Source: Streptomyces phaeoluteigriseus | GTDB lineage: Bacteria; Actinomycetota; Actinomycetes; Streptomycetales; Streptomycetaceae | Assembly (NCBI RefSeq): GCF_001896135.2 | Contig: NZ_MPOH02000049.1 | Span: 1-55,638, forward strand | Reading direction: 5' to 3' | Length of the DNA: 55,638 bases | In this document: positions 14,094 to 21,577 of the stretch, one piece after another | Layout of the letters: every line of letters starts with the position of its first letter | Numbering within the stretch: position 1 is the stretch's first letter | Translations under genes and position numbers: made by a program | Notes under the pieces: generated by a model | Databases searched by the model: none | Seen by the model: the letters and a program-made list of their open reading frames with translations, nothing else | Told to the model about the DNA's origin: nothing

Positions 14094-14401
14094 GTCCCCG
14101 TCCTCCCCTGCTCGATCAGTTCGGCGACCCGGGCCGGGGTCTGCGCCAGGTAGAAGGCGCGCACGGAAAGCCGGACACCGTAGTCCTGGGACACCCGGTC
14201 AATGATCTTGATGCCGATCAGCGAATTGCCGCCGAGCGCGAAGAAGTCGTCGTCCGGCCCGACGTCGCAACCGTGAAGGTGTTCCGCCCACAGCGCCGAT
14301 ATCCCCCGCACGAGTGCCGCGGGCGCGCTCGAAGGCGCGGCCTGCCGGTCTGACGCCTCGTCCTGTCCGCCTCGCTGGTGGACCTGCGGCGACGATTCCA
14401 T
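14090..14401 (-). CDS. Free-standing peptidyl carrier protein
   Basis: 103-residue single carrier domain. The phosphopantetheine site is DDFFALGGNSLIGIKII, with Ser in GGNSL. An unstructured, Gln/Ser-rich stretch precedes it. ATG 14401 is chosen because AGGAAGGAAAGG sits directly upstream; a longer reading frame continues to 14806 but crosses the intergenic palindrome and shows no homology. The gene leads the operon with the P450 and the Cys-type hydrolase and overlaps the P450 start, so the P450 substrate is probably carried here. No A domain is adjacent; loading would have to come from the discrete A domain at 43756-45342 or from a module in trans. Confidence 0.88.
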   Translation of the reverse strand: MESSPQVHQRGGQDEASDRQAAPSSAPAALVRGISALWAEHLHGCDVGPDDDFFALGGNSLIGIKIIDRVSQDYGVRLSVRAFYLAQTPARVAELIEQGRTGT

Positions 14402-14442
14402 TGCCAGCCTTTCCTTCCTGACGGCCACTGGGTCCTTTCCGT

Positions 14443-14459
14443 TGTCCCGCCGCGGGACA
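14443..14459. promoter_or_regulatory. Putative operator, cluster palindrome copy a
   Basis: Perfect inverted repeat TGTCCCGCCGCGGGACA, extended by one T/A pair on each side, 42 bp upstream of the PCP start of the PKS operon. It matches the 18-bp motif of the other three copies except for one missing central A. Confidence 0.65.
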
Positions 14460-14630
14460 AGCCATTTCGAGAATGACCGGAACGACTGTCTCGTCTTTTT
14501 CTCGGATACGAGACGACGCTGAAGCTCGACTGCGGATATGCGCACCCCAGGAGTCATCGCGACGCCAAGGTAAATGGCCGGGGAAAGCCCGTGCAAGAGA
14601 TGACGGTGCGGTCGCCCGCCGGGCACCGAT

Positions 14631-14648
14631 TGTCCCGCCGACAGGACA
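14631..14648. promoter_or_regulatory. Putative operator, cluster palindrome copy b
   Basis: TGTCCCGCCGACAGGACA, an 18-bp imperfect palindrome in the divergent region upstream of the Fe(II)/2OG hydroxylase gene. It differs from the copy at 17505 by a single base. Confidence 0.7.
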
Positions 14649-14960
14649 GTGACGAGGCCCCGCTCGGAGGCGTCCACCGACACCGCCAGGCGGTGCGCCG
14701 ACCCGGCTCCGACCGCCGGGGACGCGCCGGCGGACGCGTGCGCACACCTGTGTCGAGCGGCCCGAGGGCCACGGGACCGGACCGGCCGGAAGAAGCGGGA
14801 CGACACCGCGCCGACGCTCGCCGCCTTCGTCGTCCACGGCGAATTCCGTGCACGGTCACGTCATTTCCATCGCATCTCCGAAGAGTTATGGTGACGACCG
14901 GGATCAACACCCGGAAGCTTCCGGGTGTGTCCGACAATGATGCACTGGAGGGGATTTTCC

Positions 14961-15797
14961 TTGCTTAAGTCGCGACGGCTTGCGGTGCTGCCCATCGACT
15001 CGTACGACCTGGATTCCGAGTTGTCCATCGTGGACCGCCACGAGTACGGAGGCGAATATGACACCTTCACCTTCGGGTCCTGGTCGTCCCATGTGCTGGC
15101 CAACGGCAGCGGCGCCGATTCCGACACCGCGTTCCGTCCCCATGACGGCCGTCTGACCCTCACTGAACTGGGAAAGCAGCTGCCGGGCATCATGTCCCTC
15201 GTGACCGAGCATTTCCCTCTGGACCGGTTGCAGTGGGTGCGTGTCTTCAGTCTCCGTGACGGAATCATCTCCCCGCACGTGGACTTCCTCGAATTCGCCG
15301 AGGCCGGCACCAGGTTGCAGATTCCGTTGCGCACCAGTGAGGAATCGCTCCATTCCGAGAACGACATCGTCTATCACCTCCGCCGCGGTGAGGTGTGGAA
15401 GATCCACGCGACGGACCCCCATTCCGCACTCAGCACCGCCGAGACTCCGCGGCTCTCCCTCTGTCTCGACTTCTCGGACGCCGAGGAGCCCATCGCGATC
15501 CGCGACGACATTCCCGCGACGGAGCCGGTCCGCATCATGGAACGGCCCGAGATCACCGAGGCGGAACTCGAAGAACTCCTGGCCTCCGGCCGGGACCTGA
15601 CGCCGGCCACCATGCGGTCCCGGTTCCGTCGCTTCGCCTCACTCCACTTCGAGCGGCGCGCGCATGCCGCGGCGGCGTTCGACTGGTTCGAAGAGGCCGC
15701 GCGGCGTACCGGGGACGCCGGGATGGTCGCGAAGGCCCAGGCCTTCCGCGCGTACTGCATCGAGAAGCGGCGCGACGGGGAGTCCTTCGACTGGTGA
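14961..15797 (+). CDS. Aspartyl/asparaginyl beta-hydroxylase-family Fe(II)/2-oxoglutarate dioxygenase
   Basis: About 278 residues. The cupin core shows the HxD iron motif (SPHVDFLEF, His106/Asp108 from this start), a distal His (DPHSAL, about 154) and the 2OG-binding Arg ten residues on (TPRLSLCLDF, about 164), as in the Asp_Arg_Hydrox family that includes bacterial amino-acid hydroxylases. A helical C-terminal extension of about 90 residues follows. The TTG at 14961 is chosen because a strong GGAGGGG (14947-14953) precedes it with an 8-base spacer; in-frame ATG codons at 14937 and 14940 would place this site inside the gene. It is a single-gene unit reading opposite to the PKS operon with a cluster palindrome upstream. 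Likely role: hydroxylation of a free or carrier-bound residue (for example a proline, piperazate or Asp-like side chain); the exact substrate is unknown. Confidence 0.85.
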   Translation: MLKSRRLAVLPIDSYDLDSELSIVDRHEYGGEYDTFTFGSWSSHVLANGSGADSDTAFRPHDGRLTLTELGKQLPGIMSLVTEHFPLDRLQWVRVFSLRDGIISPHVDFLEFAEAGTRLQIPLRTSEESLHSENDIVYHLRRGEVWKIHATDPHSALSTAETPRLSLCLDFSDAEEPIAIRDDIPATEPVRIMERPEITEAELEELLASGRDLTPATMRSRFRRFASLHFERRAHAAAAFDWFEEAARRTGDAGMVAKAQAFRAYCIEKRRDGESFDW

Positions 15798-16135
15798 CGG
15801 GCCACGGCCGGGCCACCGTGCTCACGAGCCGGTCGGGAGGTGACCTCCCCGCCCCGCGAGGGCGTCGTGACGCCGGCGGCCGTGAGGTTCCGGCGGACAG
15901 CGGCCCACGGGCGGCGAGTCGGCCCGGCCTCCCGCGTCGCCACGCGGCCGGCGAGCGGGGAGCCGGGAGCCGGGAGCCGGGAGCCGGGAGCCGGGAGCGG
16001 CAAACGGGGAGTGGAGAGCGGAGATTCGTCTCCCCCGGAACTCCTCCGGGTCGCCCGCCCGAACGAACCGCCACACCGTCGGCCGGCCGACGGCCACCGC
16101 TGGTGAGCGGTGCGCCATCGGCGGCGCGGCTGCGG
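15798..16135. other. Convergent intergenic region with 8-bp tandem repeat
   Basis: 338 bp between the ends of two convergent oxygenase genes, with no gene visible. It contains about five copies of gggagccg at 15957-15999 and a small hairpin (CACCGC / GCGGTG, 16095-16112) that could act as a weak terminator. Confidence 0.6.
15957..15999. repeat. 8-bp tandem repeat (gggagccg)n
   Basis: About five consecutive copies of the octamer, non-coding, between two convergent genes. It probably arose by slippage. Confidence 0.85.
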
Positions 16136-17062
16136 TCAGCTCTTGACGGTGCCTTCGCGCAAGCGGTCGATCATGTGCCGAGTCGTCTCGATCGGGCTCT
16201 CCTCGGGAAGGTCCCGGGAACTCGGCGAGAGCCCCTCGTTGAGCGCGGCCACCTTGGCGCCCCACTCCTCCTGGCCGGCGAAGGGGATCGTCTCGCCCTC
16301 CTGGTAATCGGGGAACGGCCGGTAGCTGTTGAGGTCGTTGGTGTCGGCTCCGCGTACGAGCAGGGGGTCGAGGTAGATCCCTTCGCTGTGGATCCGCGTG
16401 GTCGTCGAGATGTAGCCGATGTCGAGACCGCACCGCCGCTTGGCGGAGGTGTTCGCCTCCGAGCAGTGCAGCAGATGGGGATGGTGGATCGAGACGTCGC
16501 CCGGCTGGAGTTCGATCTCGACGATTCCCCGCTTGTCCGCCCACTCCCGGACCAGGTTCTCGTCGGAGGCGGAGAACAGCATGTTGTCCTCCTCCGTACG
16601 GAGCGACGGTTTGTGCAGGGGCAGTTCGTGGCTTCCGGGGATCATCCGCAGGCAGCCGTTCTCCGTGGTGCTCTCGTCGACGGCCAGCCACACCGTCAGC
16701 GCCTCCATCGGACTCAGCGACCAGTACGCGCCGTCCTGGTGCCACAACACGGGCTGTCCGTTGTACGGCGGCTTGCAGATGTAGTGCGCGGTGAAGCAGG
16801 CCACATCCGGGCCGAGGAAGAACTCCGCGATGTCCACCAGGCGGCGGTCCGAGACCAGACGTGCCCAGAAGGCGTCGTTGCGGATCAGGGGGTGGTGGAA
16901 GTGCTCGGGACGCAGATCCGGGTATTTACGGGTGAGCCAGTCGACATGGGCGCGCGCTTCCTCCAGGAGATCCGGTGGCACGACGTTGCGGATGATGGAG
17001 AAGCCCTGCTCGGCGTATTCCGCCGCGGCCCTCTCCAGAACGCCATCGCCGAATGTGTTCAT
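16136..17062 (-). CDS. PhyH-family Fe(II)/2-oxoglutarate dioxygenase
   Basis: 308 residues, normal length for phytanoyl-CoA dioxygenase-like tailoring enzymes. The iron ligands are visible as WHQDGAYW (His108, Asp110) and the distal His in HPHLLHCSEANTS (about 199), with Arg209/210 placed to bind 2-oxoglutarate. The N-terminal EQGFSIIRNVVPPDLL pattern is typical of the family. ATG 17062 follows AGAAGGAGC. Proteins of this type hydroxylate carrier-bound or free aliphatic amino acids, or fatty/polyketide chains, and some desaturate or epoxidise. It is transcribed alone, convergent to the other dioxygenase and divergent from the aminotransferase. The substrate is not predictable; the two non-heme oxygenases plus two P450s and one flavoprotein imply several oxidations in the final product. 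Confidence 0.88.
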   Translation of the reverse strand: MNTFGDGVLERAAAEYAEQGFSIIRNVVPPDLLEEARAHVDWLTRKYPDLRPEHFHHPLIRNDAFWARLVSDRRLVDIAEFFLGPDVACFTAHYICKPPYNGQPVLWHQDGAYWSLSPMEALTVWLAVDESTTENGCLRMIPGSHELPLHKPSLRTEEDNMLFSASDENLVREWADKRGIVEIELQPGDVSIHHPHLLHCSEANTSAKRRCGLDIGYISTTTRIHSEGIYLDPLLVRGADTNDLNSYRPFPDYQEGETIPFAGQEEWGAKVAALNEGLSPSSRDLPEESPIETTRHMIDRLREGTVKS

Positions 17063-17504
17063 GCGCCAGCTCCTTCTCAGGTGTCAGGTACTGCTTGCCG
17101 TGCGGAACGAGTTCGTGGAGCCGCCGCGGCGTACCGTCTGCCAGCTCCTGGAGTTCAGCCCCGGACACGAAGAATTGGTCCAACGAGGATGTCGACGCGG
17201 CATCGCCCTGATGCACAGCCGCTGCCGGCCGCGCAGACGGCCGGCGCCCCGGTTCTTTTCCCGGTGGAATTCGCTGCCAGTGGCTCGTCCGCGTGGACGG
17301 ATCAACGCTTGCGCCCGACAGCGGTCCGCGGGCCGGGTCACGCCGGCCGGTCGCAGCAGCACGCCCCGGGCCTCTTCGCGGTTTCCCCAGCAGTTCAACA
17401 CTCTGTCCGCCGCACGAAAGAGTGTCAACGTCCCAACGGCCTGTTCAACGCGCGTTCCCAGGCGGCGTGAGATGAGTGGGGCGCCCGGGTTCTCGGCGTC
17501 GCGC

Positions 17505-17522
17505 TGTCCCGCCGACGGGACA
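17505..17522. promoter_or_regulatory. Putative operator, cluster palindrome copy c
   Basis: TGTCCCGCCGACGGGACA, the most symmetric 18-bp copy: half-sites TGTCCCG and CGGGACA around CCGA. It lies 273 bp upstream of the aminotransferase start and 442 bp upstream of the PhyH start. Confidence 0.72.
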
Positions 17523-17605
17523 TATTCGGCAGGCCCCGGAACGCGCCGGACTTCGGTCGCGCTCGACTACACGACACTCTACGGAACTTCGACCGGAGGT
17601 CTATT

Positions 17606-17680
17606 ATGAGGGCCGCCTGCGAGGCAGCCTTCGAGTGCCGGTACCGGGCGCTGTTCGACGCGGCCGCCGATGCCGCCTGA
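17606..17680 (+). CDS. Possible 24-residue leader peptide
   Basis: A short frame starts at ATG 17606 six bases after a perfect GGAGG (17595-17599) and ends at TGA 17680, about 115 bp before the aminotransferase start. The peptide is Ala-rich with two Cys and an aromatic centre; it matches no family I recognise. The ribosome site is stronger than that of many real genes here, so translation is plausible and could couple to the downstream gene. Regulatory leader, remnant or chance are all open. Confidence 0.3.
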   Translation: MRAACEAAFECRYRALFDAAADAA

Positions 17681-17795
17681 CTCCTATCTGCCTCTGCGCG
17701 GGCCGCGGCGCCACGACAGCCCGCACGGAGCACCGCCCCACATGGCCGACACCAGCTCCGGGCTGCGTTGTCCGGCGGATGAGGATGACGTGACT

Positions 17796-19157
17796 ATGGC
17801 CGTACAACCAGCGCCGATCCGACTGAGCCTCACCGATCTGCACGAGTCGGTCGACGATCCCGCGCTCACCTCCATGACGCTGCTCAACGAGCTGGCGGGA
17901 AGGTATCCGGAAGCAATATCCTTTTCTGCGGGCCGCCCGTTCGAAGGCTTCTACGACGTCGATGACCTGTCACGCCACCTCACGACGTTCAGAGGTTATC
18001 TCGAAGACGAAATAGGTCTTCCCATGGAGCAGGTGCGGCGCACGTTTTTCCAGTACGGCCGCACAAAGGGCTTCATCCACGAACTCATAGCCCGCCAACT
18101 CGAGGTCGACGAAGGCCTGACGGTCGACCCGGAGAGCATCGTGGTGACCACCGGCTGCCAGGAGGCCATGGTGCTCCTGCTGCGTGCGCTCGTCCGGGAC
18201 GAGCGCGACGTCATCCTGGCCGCGACGCCCAACTACGTCGGATTCATCGGCGCGGCACGGGTGGCCGGCGCCCCCCTGCGGTCCGTCCGGGAGGACGAGG
18301 GCGGCATCGATCTGGAGGACCTGGAGCGGCAGATAGCGGCGGCACGGCGGGAGGGACTGCGGCCACGCGCCTGCTACGTCGTCCCTGACTTCGCCAACCC
18401 GAGCGGCGCCACCATGGCGTTGGCGGACCGGATCGCACTGCTGGAGCTGGCGAGACGGGAGCAGGTTCTCGTCATCGAGGACAACCCCTACTCGGTCTTC
18501 TGCGCCGGCGACTCCCGGCTGCCCATGCTCAAGGCCCTGGACGAGCATCGTCAGGTGATCCACCTCGGATCGTTCGCGAAGTCCGCCTTCGCCGGTGCCC
18601 GCGTGGGTTACGTCATCGCGGACCAGCCCGTGACGTCGGACGGAGCCTCCTCCGCGGCTCCCGTGCTCCTCGCCGACCACCTCGCCAAGCTGAAGAGCAT
18701 GGTGACCCTCAACACCTCGACCGTCGCGCAGGCGGTCATCGGCGGGTATCTCATCGAGAACGGGTGCAGTCTCACACGCGCCACCGCGCGCGAGGCCGAG
18801 GTCTACCGCCGGAATCTGGCGGCCACCCTGGACAGCCTGAACTCGGTCTTCGCACCGATGCCGGGCATGCCGCACGGCGTCTCGTGGAACGCGCCGACGG
18901 GCGGGATGTTCGTCGTCATCACTCTGCCGTTCCCGGCGGACGACGACATGCTCGAGTACTCGGCCTCCAAGTTCGGCGTCCTGTGGACCCCCATGTACCA
19001 CTTCTACGCGGGCACTTCCGGGTTCCACCAGGCCCGGCTCTCGTTCAGCGTGCTCACTCCCGAGCAGATCACCCTGGGCGTCGAGCGGCTCGGGAAACTC
19101 GTCCAGGACCAGCGCGGCAAGCGGCTGATGCCCGGGGCGCCCGACTCCCCGCGATAG
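17796..19157 (+). CDS. PLP aminotransferase, HpgT/PglE-like (aryl- or alkylglycine-forming type)
   Basis: 453-residue fold-type I aminotransferase. The PLP lysine is in GSFAKSAFAGARVGY, with the upstream DFANPSG and IEDNPY motifs. The N-terminal pattern (LTDLHESVDDPALTSM...FSAGRPFEGFYDVDD) and the C-terminal VLWTPMYHFY strongly recall the aminotransferases that make hydroxy- and dihydroxyphenylglycine (HpgT) and phenylglycine (PglE) from arylglyoxylates. ATG 17796 is preceded by GAGGA. None of the other Hpg/Dpg enzymes (DpgA-D, HmaS, Hmo) are in the window, so the 2-oxo-acid substrate is unknown; it may be an unusual aliphatic or aryl 2-oxo acid feeding one NRPS module. A cluster palindrome and a short leader frame lie upstream, and a strong hairpin terminates it. 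Confidence 0.87.
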   Translation: MAVQPAPIRLSLTDLHESVDDPALTSMTLLNELAGRYPEAISFSAGRPFEGFYDVDDLSRHLTTFRGYLEDEIGLPMEQVRRTFFQYGRTKGFIHELIARQLEVDEGLTVDPESIVVTTGCQEAMVLLLRALVRDERDVILAATPNYVGFIGAARVAGAPLRSVREDEGGIDLEDLERQIAAARREGLRPRACYVVPDFANPSGATMALADRIALLELARREQVLVIEDNPYSVFCAGDSRLPMLKALDEHRQVIHLGSFAKSAFAGARVGYVIADQPVTSDGASSAAPVLLADHLAKLKSMVTLNTSTVAQAVIGGYLIENGCSLTRATAREAEVYRRNLAATLDSLNSVFAPMPGMPHGVSWNAPTGGMFVVITLPFPADDDMLEYSASKFGVLWTPMYHFYAGTSGFHQARLSFSVLTPEQITLGVERLGKLVQDQRGKRLMPGAPDSPR

Positions 19158-19254
19158 GACGCGGGTTCCGCCCCCGTGGCCGACGCCGGCCGCGAGCCCA
19201 TGGGGGCCGTACGTCGCACGGCCGTGGGTCGGTACCGGGCATGCCACGAACTCG

Positions 19255-19302
19255 CACGAGGACGGCCCCCCGGACGCGGCGCGTTCGGGGGCAGTCCTCG
19301 TG
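19255..19302. terminator. Bidirectional intrinsic terminator
   Basis: A long GC-rich hairpin with arms CACGAGGAC-G-GCCCCC and GGGGGC-A-GTCCTCGTG around a 16-base loop sits between the convergent aminotransferase and P450 genes. No U-tract, as is common in Streptomyces. Confidence 0.85.
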
Positions 19303-19319
19303 TGTCGCCGGTCAGGTCC

Positions 19320-20552
19320 TCACAGGCGCACCGGAAGGGCGTCGAGCAGCCGCGCGCCGCCGGGCGTGGCTTCGGTGTACCTCAACTCGTCGCGGCCGAC
19401 GGTGATCTCCAGGCTGTCGCGCTGGAGCAACAGGTGGTCGAGCGCTATCTCGCCTTCGAGGTTCGCGAGCGCCGCACCGGTGCAGTAGTGCGGGCCCGCG
19501 CCGAAGGCGAGGTGGCTCTCCCCGCGCTTGAGCACACGCTCCACGTCGCACCGTTCGGGTTCGGGGAAGACGCGCGGGTCGTGATTGGCGGACAACAGAG
19601 AGCCCGTCAGGGCATCGCCCTTGCGGATCGAGACCCCGGCGAACTCCATGTCCTCGGTCGCGTACCGCGGCCCGGCTGCCGGGACGGGGTTCGCGACCCG
19701 CATCAACTCGTCGATGGCGTGCGGCAGGGCATCCGGCCTGGCGCGCAGCAGGGCCAGCTGGTCCGGATTGTCGAAGAGGGCGAGAACCGCGTTCGGAATG
19801 AAGTGGGACGTGGAGTGGTGCCCGTTGTTCACCACCAGGAGCACCATCGAGATGATCTCGGCCTCGCTGAGCCGGTCCCCGTCCTCGTCGCTCGTCTGCA
19901 CCAGGGCGGAGATCATGTCGTCCGCGGGCTCGGCCCGGCGTCGCACGATGAGCTTCTTGACGTAGTCGACCATGCCCTGGGCGCTCGTGGCGAGGTCGGC
20001 GTCGGCGTCCGCGTAGTCGTTCATCCACTTCCGCACCTGCGGCTGATCGGCCTCGTCGATGCCGATGAGTTCGCAGATGACGGTTCCGGTCAACGGTGAG
20101 GAGTAGTCCTCGATGAGGTCGCCCGACCCCTTCTGGGCCAGGGCGTCGAGGAGCCGGGCCGAGATCTCCTCGATGCGGGGCCGCAGCGCCTTGATGCGCC
20201 GGACGGTGAACGCCGGCGTCACGAGACGGCGTTGCCGGGCGTGGTCCTGGCCGTCCTTGAGCATCATGTTGGCCGCGACGTAGTCCCGGAACTCGTCCGG
20301 CAGGTCGAGGGACGCGACCATCTGGTCCACCACGCTGAACCCTTGGTGGCCCGGCACGTTGCTGTAGTCCACCACGAGCCGCGGGTCGCTCAACGCGGCC
20401 TTGATGTCTTCGTTCCGGGTGATCAGCCAGACCGGGGGCCCACCGGGAAACCCGACGCGGACGAGCGGAGACCGCTCCCGCAGGCGCGCGTAGGAGGCGA
20501 TGGGGTCGTCCGCGAATTCGGGGTTCATCAGGCTGACGATCGGCTCAGTCAT
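19320..20552 (-). CDS. Cytochrome P450 (second), end of NRPS operon
   Basis: 410 residues from ATG 20552, which follows TTAAGGAGA; an upstream in-frame extension lacks P450 similarity. The heme motif is FGAGPHYCTGAALANLE, the ExxR helix is DELMR. The I-helix reads VVNNGHHSTS, so the usual AG dipeptide is NG and the acid position is His. Family resemblance is to CYP105/107-like secondary-metabolite P450s. It lies 227 bp after the type II TE on the same strand and ends the NRPS operon. It could hydroxylate an amino-acid side chain or the polyketide chain (for example, preparing a pyran hydroxyl); sequence alone does not decide. Confidence 0.88.
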   Translation of the reverse strand: MTEPIVSLMNPEFADDPIASYARLRERSPLVRVGFPGGPPVWLITRNEDIKAALSDPRLVVDYSNVPGHQGFSVVDQMVASLDLPDEFRDYVAANMMLKDGQDHARQRRLVTPAFTVRRIKALRPRIEEISARLLDALAQKGSGDLIEDYSSPLTGTVICELIGIDEADQPQVRKWMNDYADADADLATSAQGMVDYVKKLIVRRRAEPADDMISALVQTSDEDGDRLSEAEIISMVLLVVNNGHHSTSHFIPNAVLALFDNPDQLALLRARPDALPHAIDELMRVANPVPAAGPRYATEDMEFAGVSIRKGDALTGSLLSANHDPRVFPEPERCDVERVLKRGESHLAFGAGPHYCTGAALANLEGEIALDHLLLQRDSLEITVGRDELRYTEATPGGARLLDALPVRL

Positions 20553-20680
20553 AATCGCCGTCTCCTTAACGTCCTTGTCGGACGATCGAAAAGCTCGGTC
20601 GGATGCCATGAGGTGTGACGCGGGTTCGTGGCGGCTCGCAGGCTCTCCGGTGCGACGCCCACACGGTGCTCCCGCGCCCA

Positions 20681-20780
20681 GGGCCTGTCGTTGGATCACG
20701 CCGCAGACGCGGGGCCTGGCACGCACACCGCGCTGAACAGCACCGTAGATTTCCTGCAGCCCGATCCGAACGACAGGCCC
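20681..20780. mobile_element. Possible MITE or insertion-sequence remnant (imperfect inverted repeat ends)
   Basis: GGGCCTGTCGTTGGATC at 20681-20697 is matched inversely by GATCCGAACGACAGGCCC at 20763-20780, with one base difference. The ends enclose about 65 bp without coding capacity. Such GGCCTGTCGTT ends resemble Streptomyces IS termini. The right end touches the stop codon of the type II TE gene. No clear target duplication is seen. Confidence 0.45.
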
Positions 20781-21514
20781 TAGCGTCCGCGGGCGCATTC
20801 CGCCTCGATCACGTCCAGCACCTCCCGGGCGTGATCGACCAGGTACATGTGGTCGCCGGGGAACTCCGCATAACTGAACTCACCCGTGGTGGCCTTGCGC
20901 CACTCCTGCGCCTGTTCCGCGGTGGCCAGGCCGTCGGAGCTGCCCCTGATCGAGCAGATCGGCACCGGCACCGGCTCGTCGGTACTCGGCACGTAGTTCT
21001 CGTGCATCTCGCAGTCGGCCTGCAGAACGGGGAGGATGAGTTCGCGCATCTCCGGGTGGTCGAGAGCCTCGTGGCGGAACCCGGCGAACTCCTCGACCCG
21101 GGCGAGGAACTCCTCGTCGGGGAGCCCCGTCGCGCGCCTCTCGCGCTGTGTCCACGGCCCCGGCGAGCCACTGACGACCAGCCGCTCGACGTGCACGCCG
21201 CGCGCGCTCAGCAGATGCGTCAGCTCGTACGCCAGCACAGCGCCGAGGCTGTGCCCGAACAGCACGGCCCGTGTCCCTTCGCCGAGGTCGGCGACGATGT
21301 CGTCGACCGAGTTCTCGGCCGCTTCGACGGCATTGCGGTACGGCGTCTCCAGAAGCCGCTTCTCCCTGCCGGGCAGCTCGACCGGGACCACCCGCCACCG
21401 GCCGGCGGCCAGGGCCCGCCAGGGGTGGAAGAACGAAGGTCCAGCTCCGGCGAACGGCACGCACACCAGCGCGGTCCGCTGCCGGTCCTCCGCGGACACA
21501 CCGGGTTCCCTCAC
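20780..21514 (-). CDS. Type II thioesterase (canonical)
   Basis: About 244 residues, standard TEII length. CVPFAGAGPSFF, the nucleophile elbow GHSLG, a late Asp region (RGSSDGLAT) and the catalytic His in GDHMYL are all present, so this enzyme should hydrolyse mis-acylated or stalled carrier proteins. GTG 21514 is preferred because GAGGGGAG lies 9 bases upstream; TTG 21523 is the alternative. It follows the terminal NRPS gene in the same operon. Its normal triad contrasts with the Cys-type homologue at 12109-12846, which supports different jobs for the two. The stop codon coincides with the end of an inverted repeat, so the extreme C-terminus may have been altered by an insertion. Confidence 0.93.
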   Translation of the reverse strand: MREPGVSAEDRQRTALVCVPFAGAGPSFFHPWRALAAGRWRVVPVELPGREKRLLETPYRNAVEAAENSVDDIVADLGEGTRAVLFGHSLGAVLAYELTHLLSARGVHVERLVVSGSPGPWTQRERRATGLPDEEFLARVEEFAGFRHEALDHPEMRELILPVLQADCEMHENYVPSTDEPVPVPICSIRGSSDGLATAEQAQEWRKATTGEFSYAEFPGDHMYLVDHAREVLDVIEAECARGR

Positions 21515-21577
21515 CCCGACCAACTCCCCTCGTCGATGTCACGGTGTCCGCTCCGGACACGCCGGGTCCGGCGACAG

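Larger units (their letters stand above)
14402..14960. other. Divergent intergenic region (559 bp)
   Basis: No convincing gene is seen here. It separates the leftward PCP/P450/PKS operon from the rightward hydroxylase and carries two copies of the cluster palindrome (14443-14459 and 14631-14648). A further short inverted repeat has arms GTCTCGT and ACGAGAC at 14489-14495 and 14509-14515. Both promoters should lie here, but I cannot identify -35/-10 boxes with confidence. Confidence 0.7.
17063..17795. other. Divergent intergenic region (733 bp)
   Basis: Separates the PhyH gene from the aminotransferase gene. It holds one copy of the cluster palindrome (17505-17522) and a 24-codon open frame with a good Shine-Dalgarno site (17606-17680). 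The other open frames here lack coding character or homology that I can recognise. Confidence 0.65.

Noticed and set aside
14402..14806. N-terminal extension of the PCP gene
   Set aside because: The extension has no homology, contains a regulatory palindrome, and a strong ribosome site supports the start at 14401.
14725..15875. CGCCGGCG octamers in two intergenic regions as LmbU sites
   Set aside because: At this GC content the octamer is expected every few kilobases; only the longer 18-bp dyad is informative.
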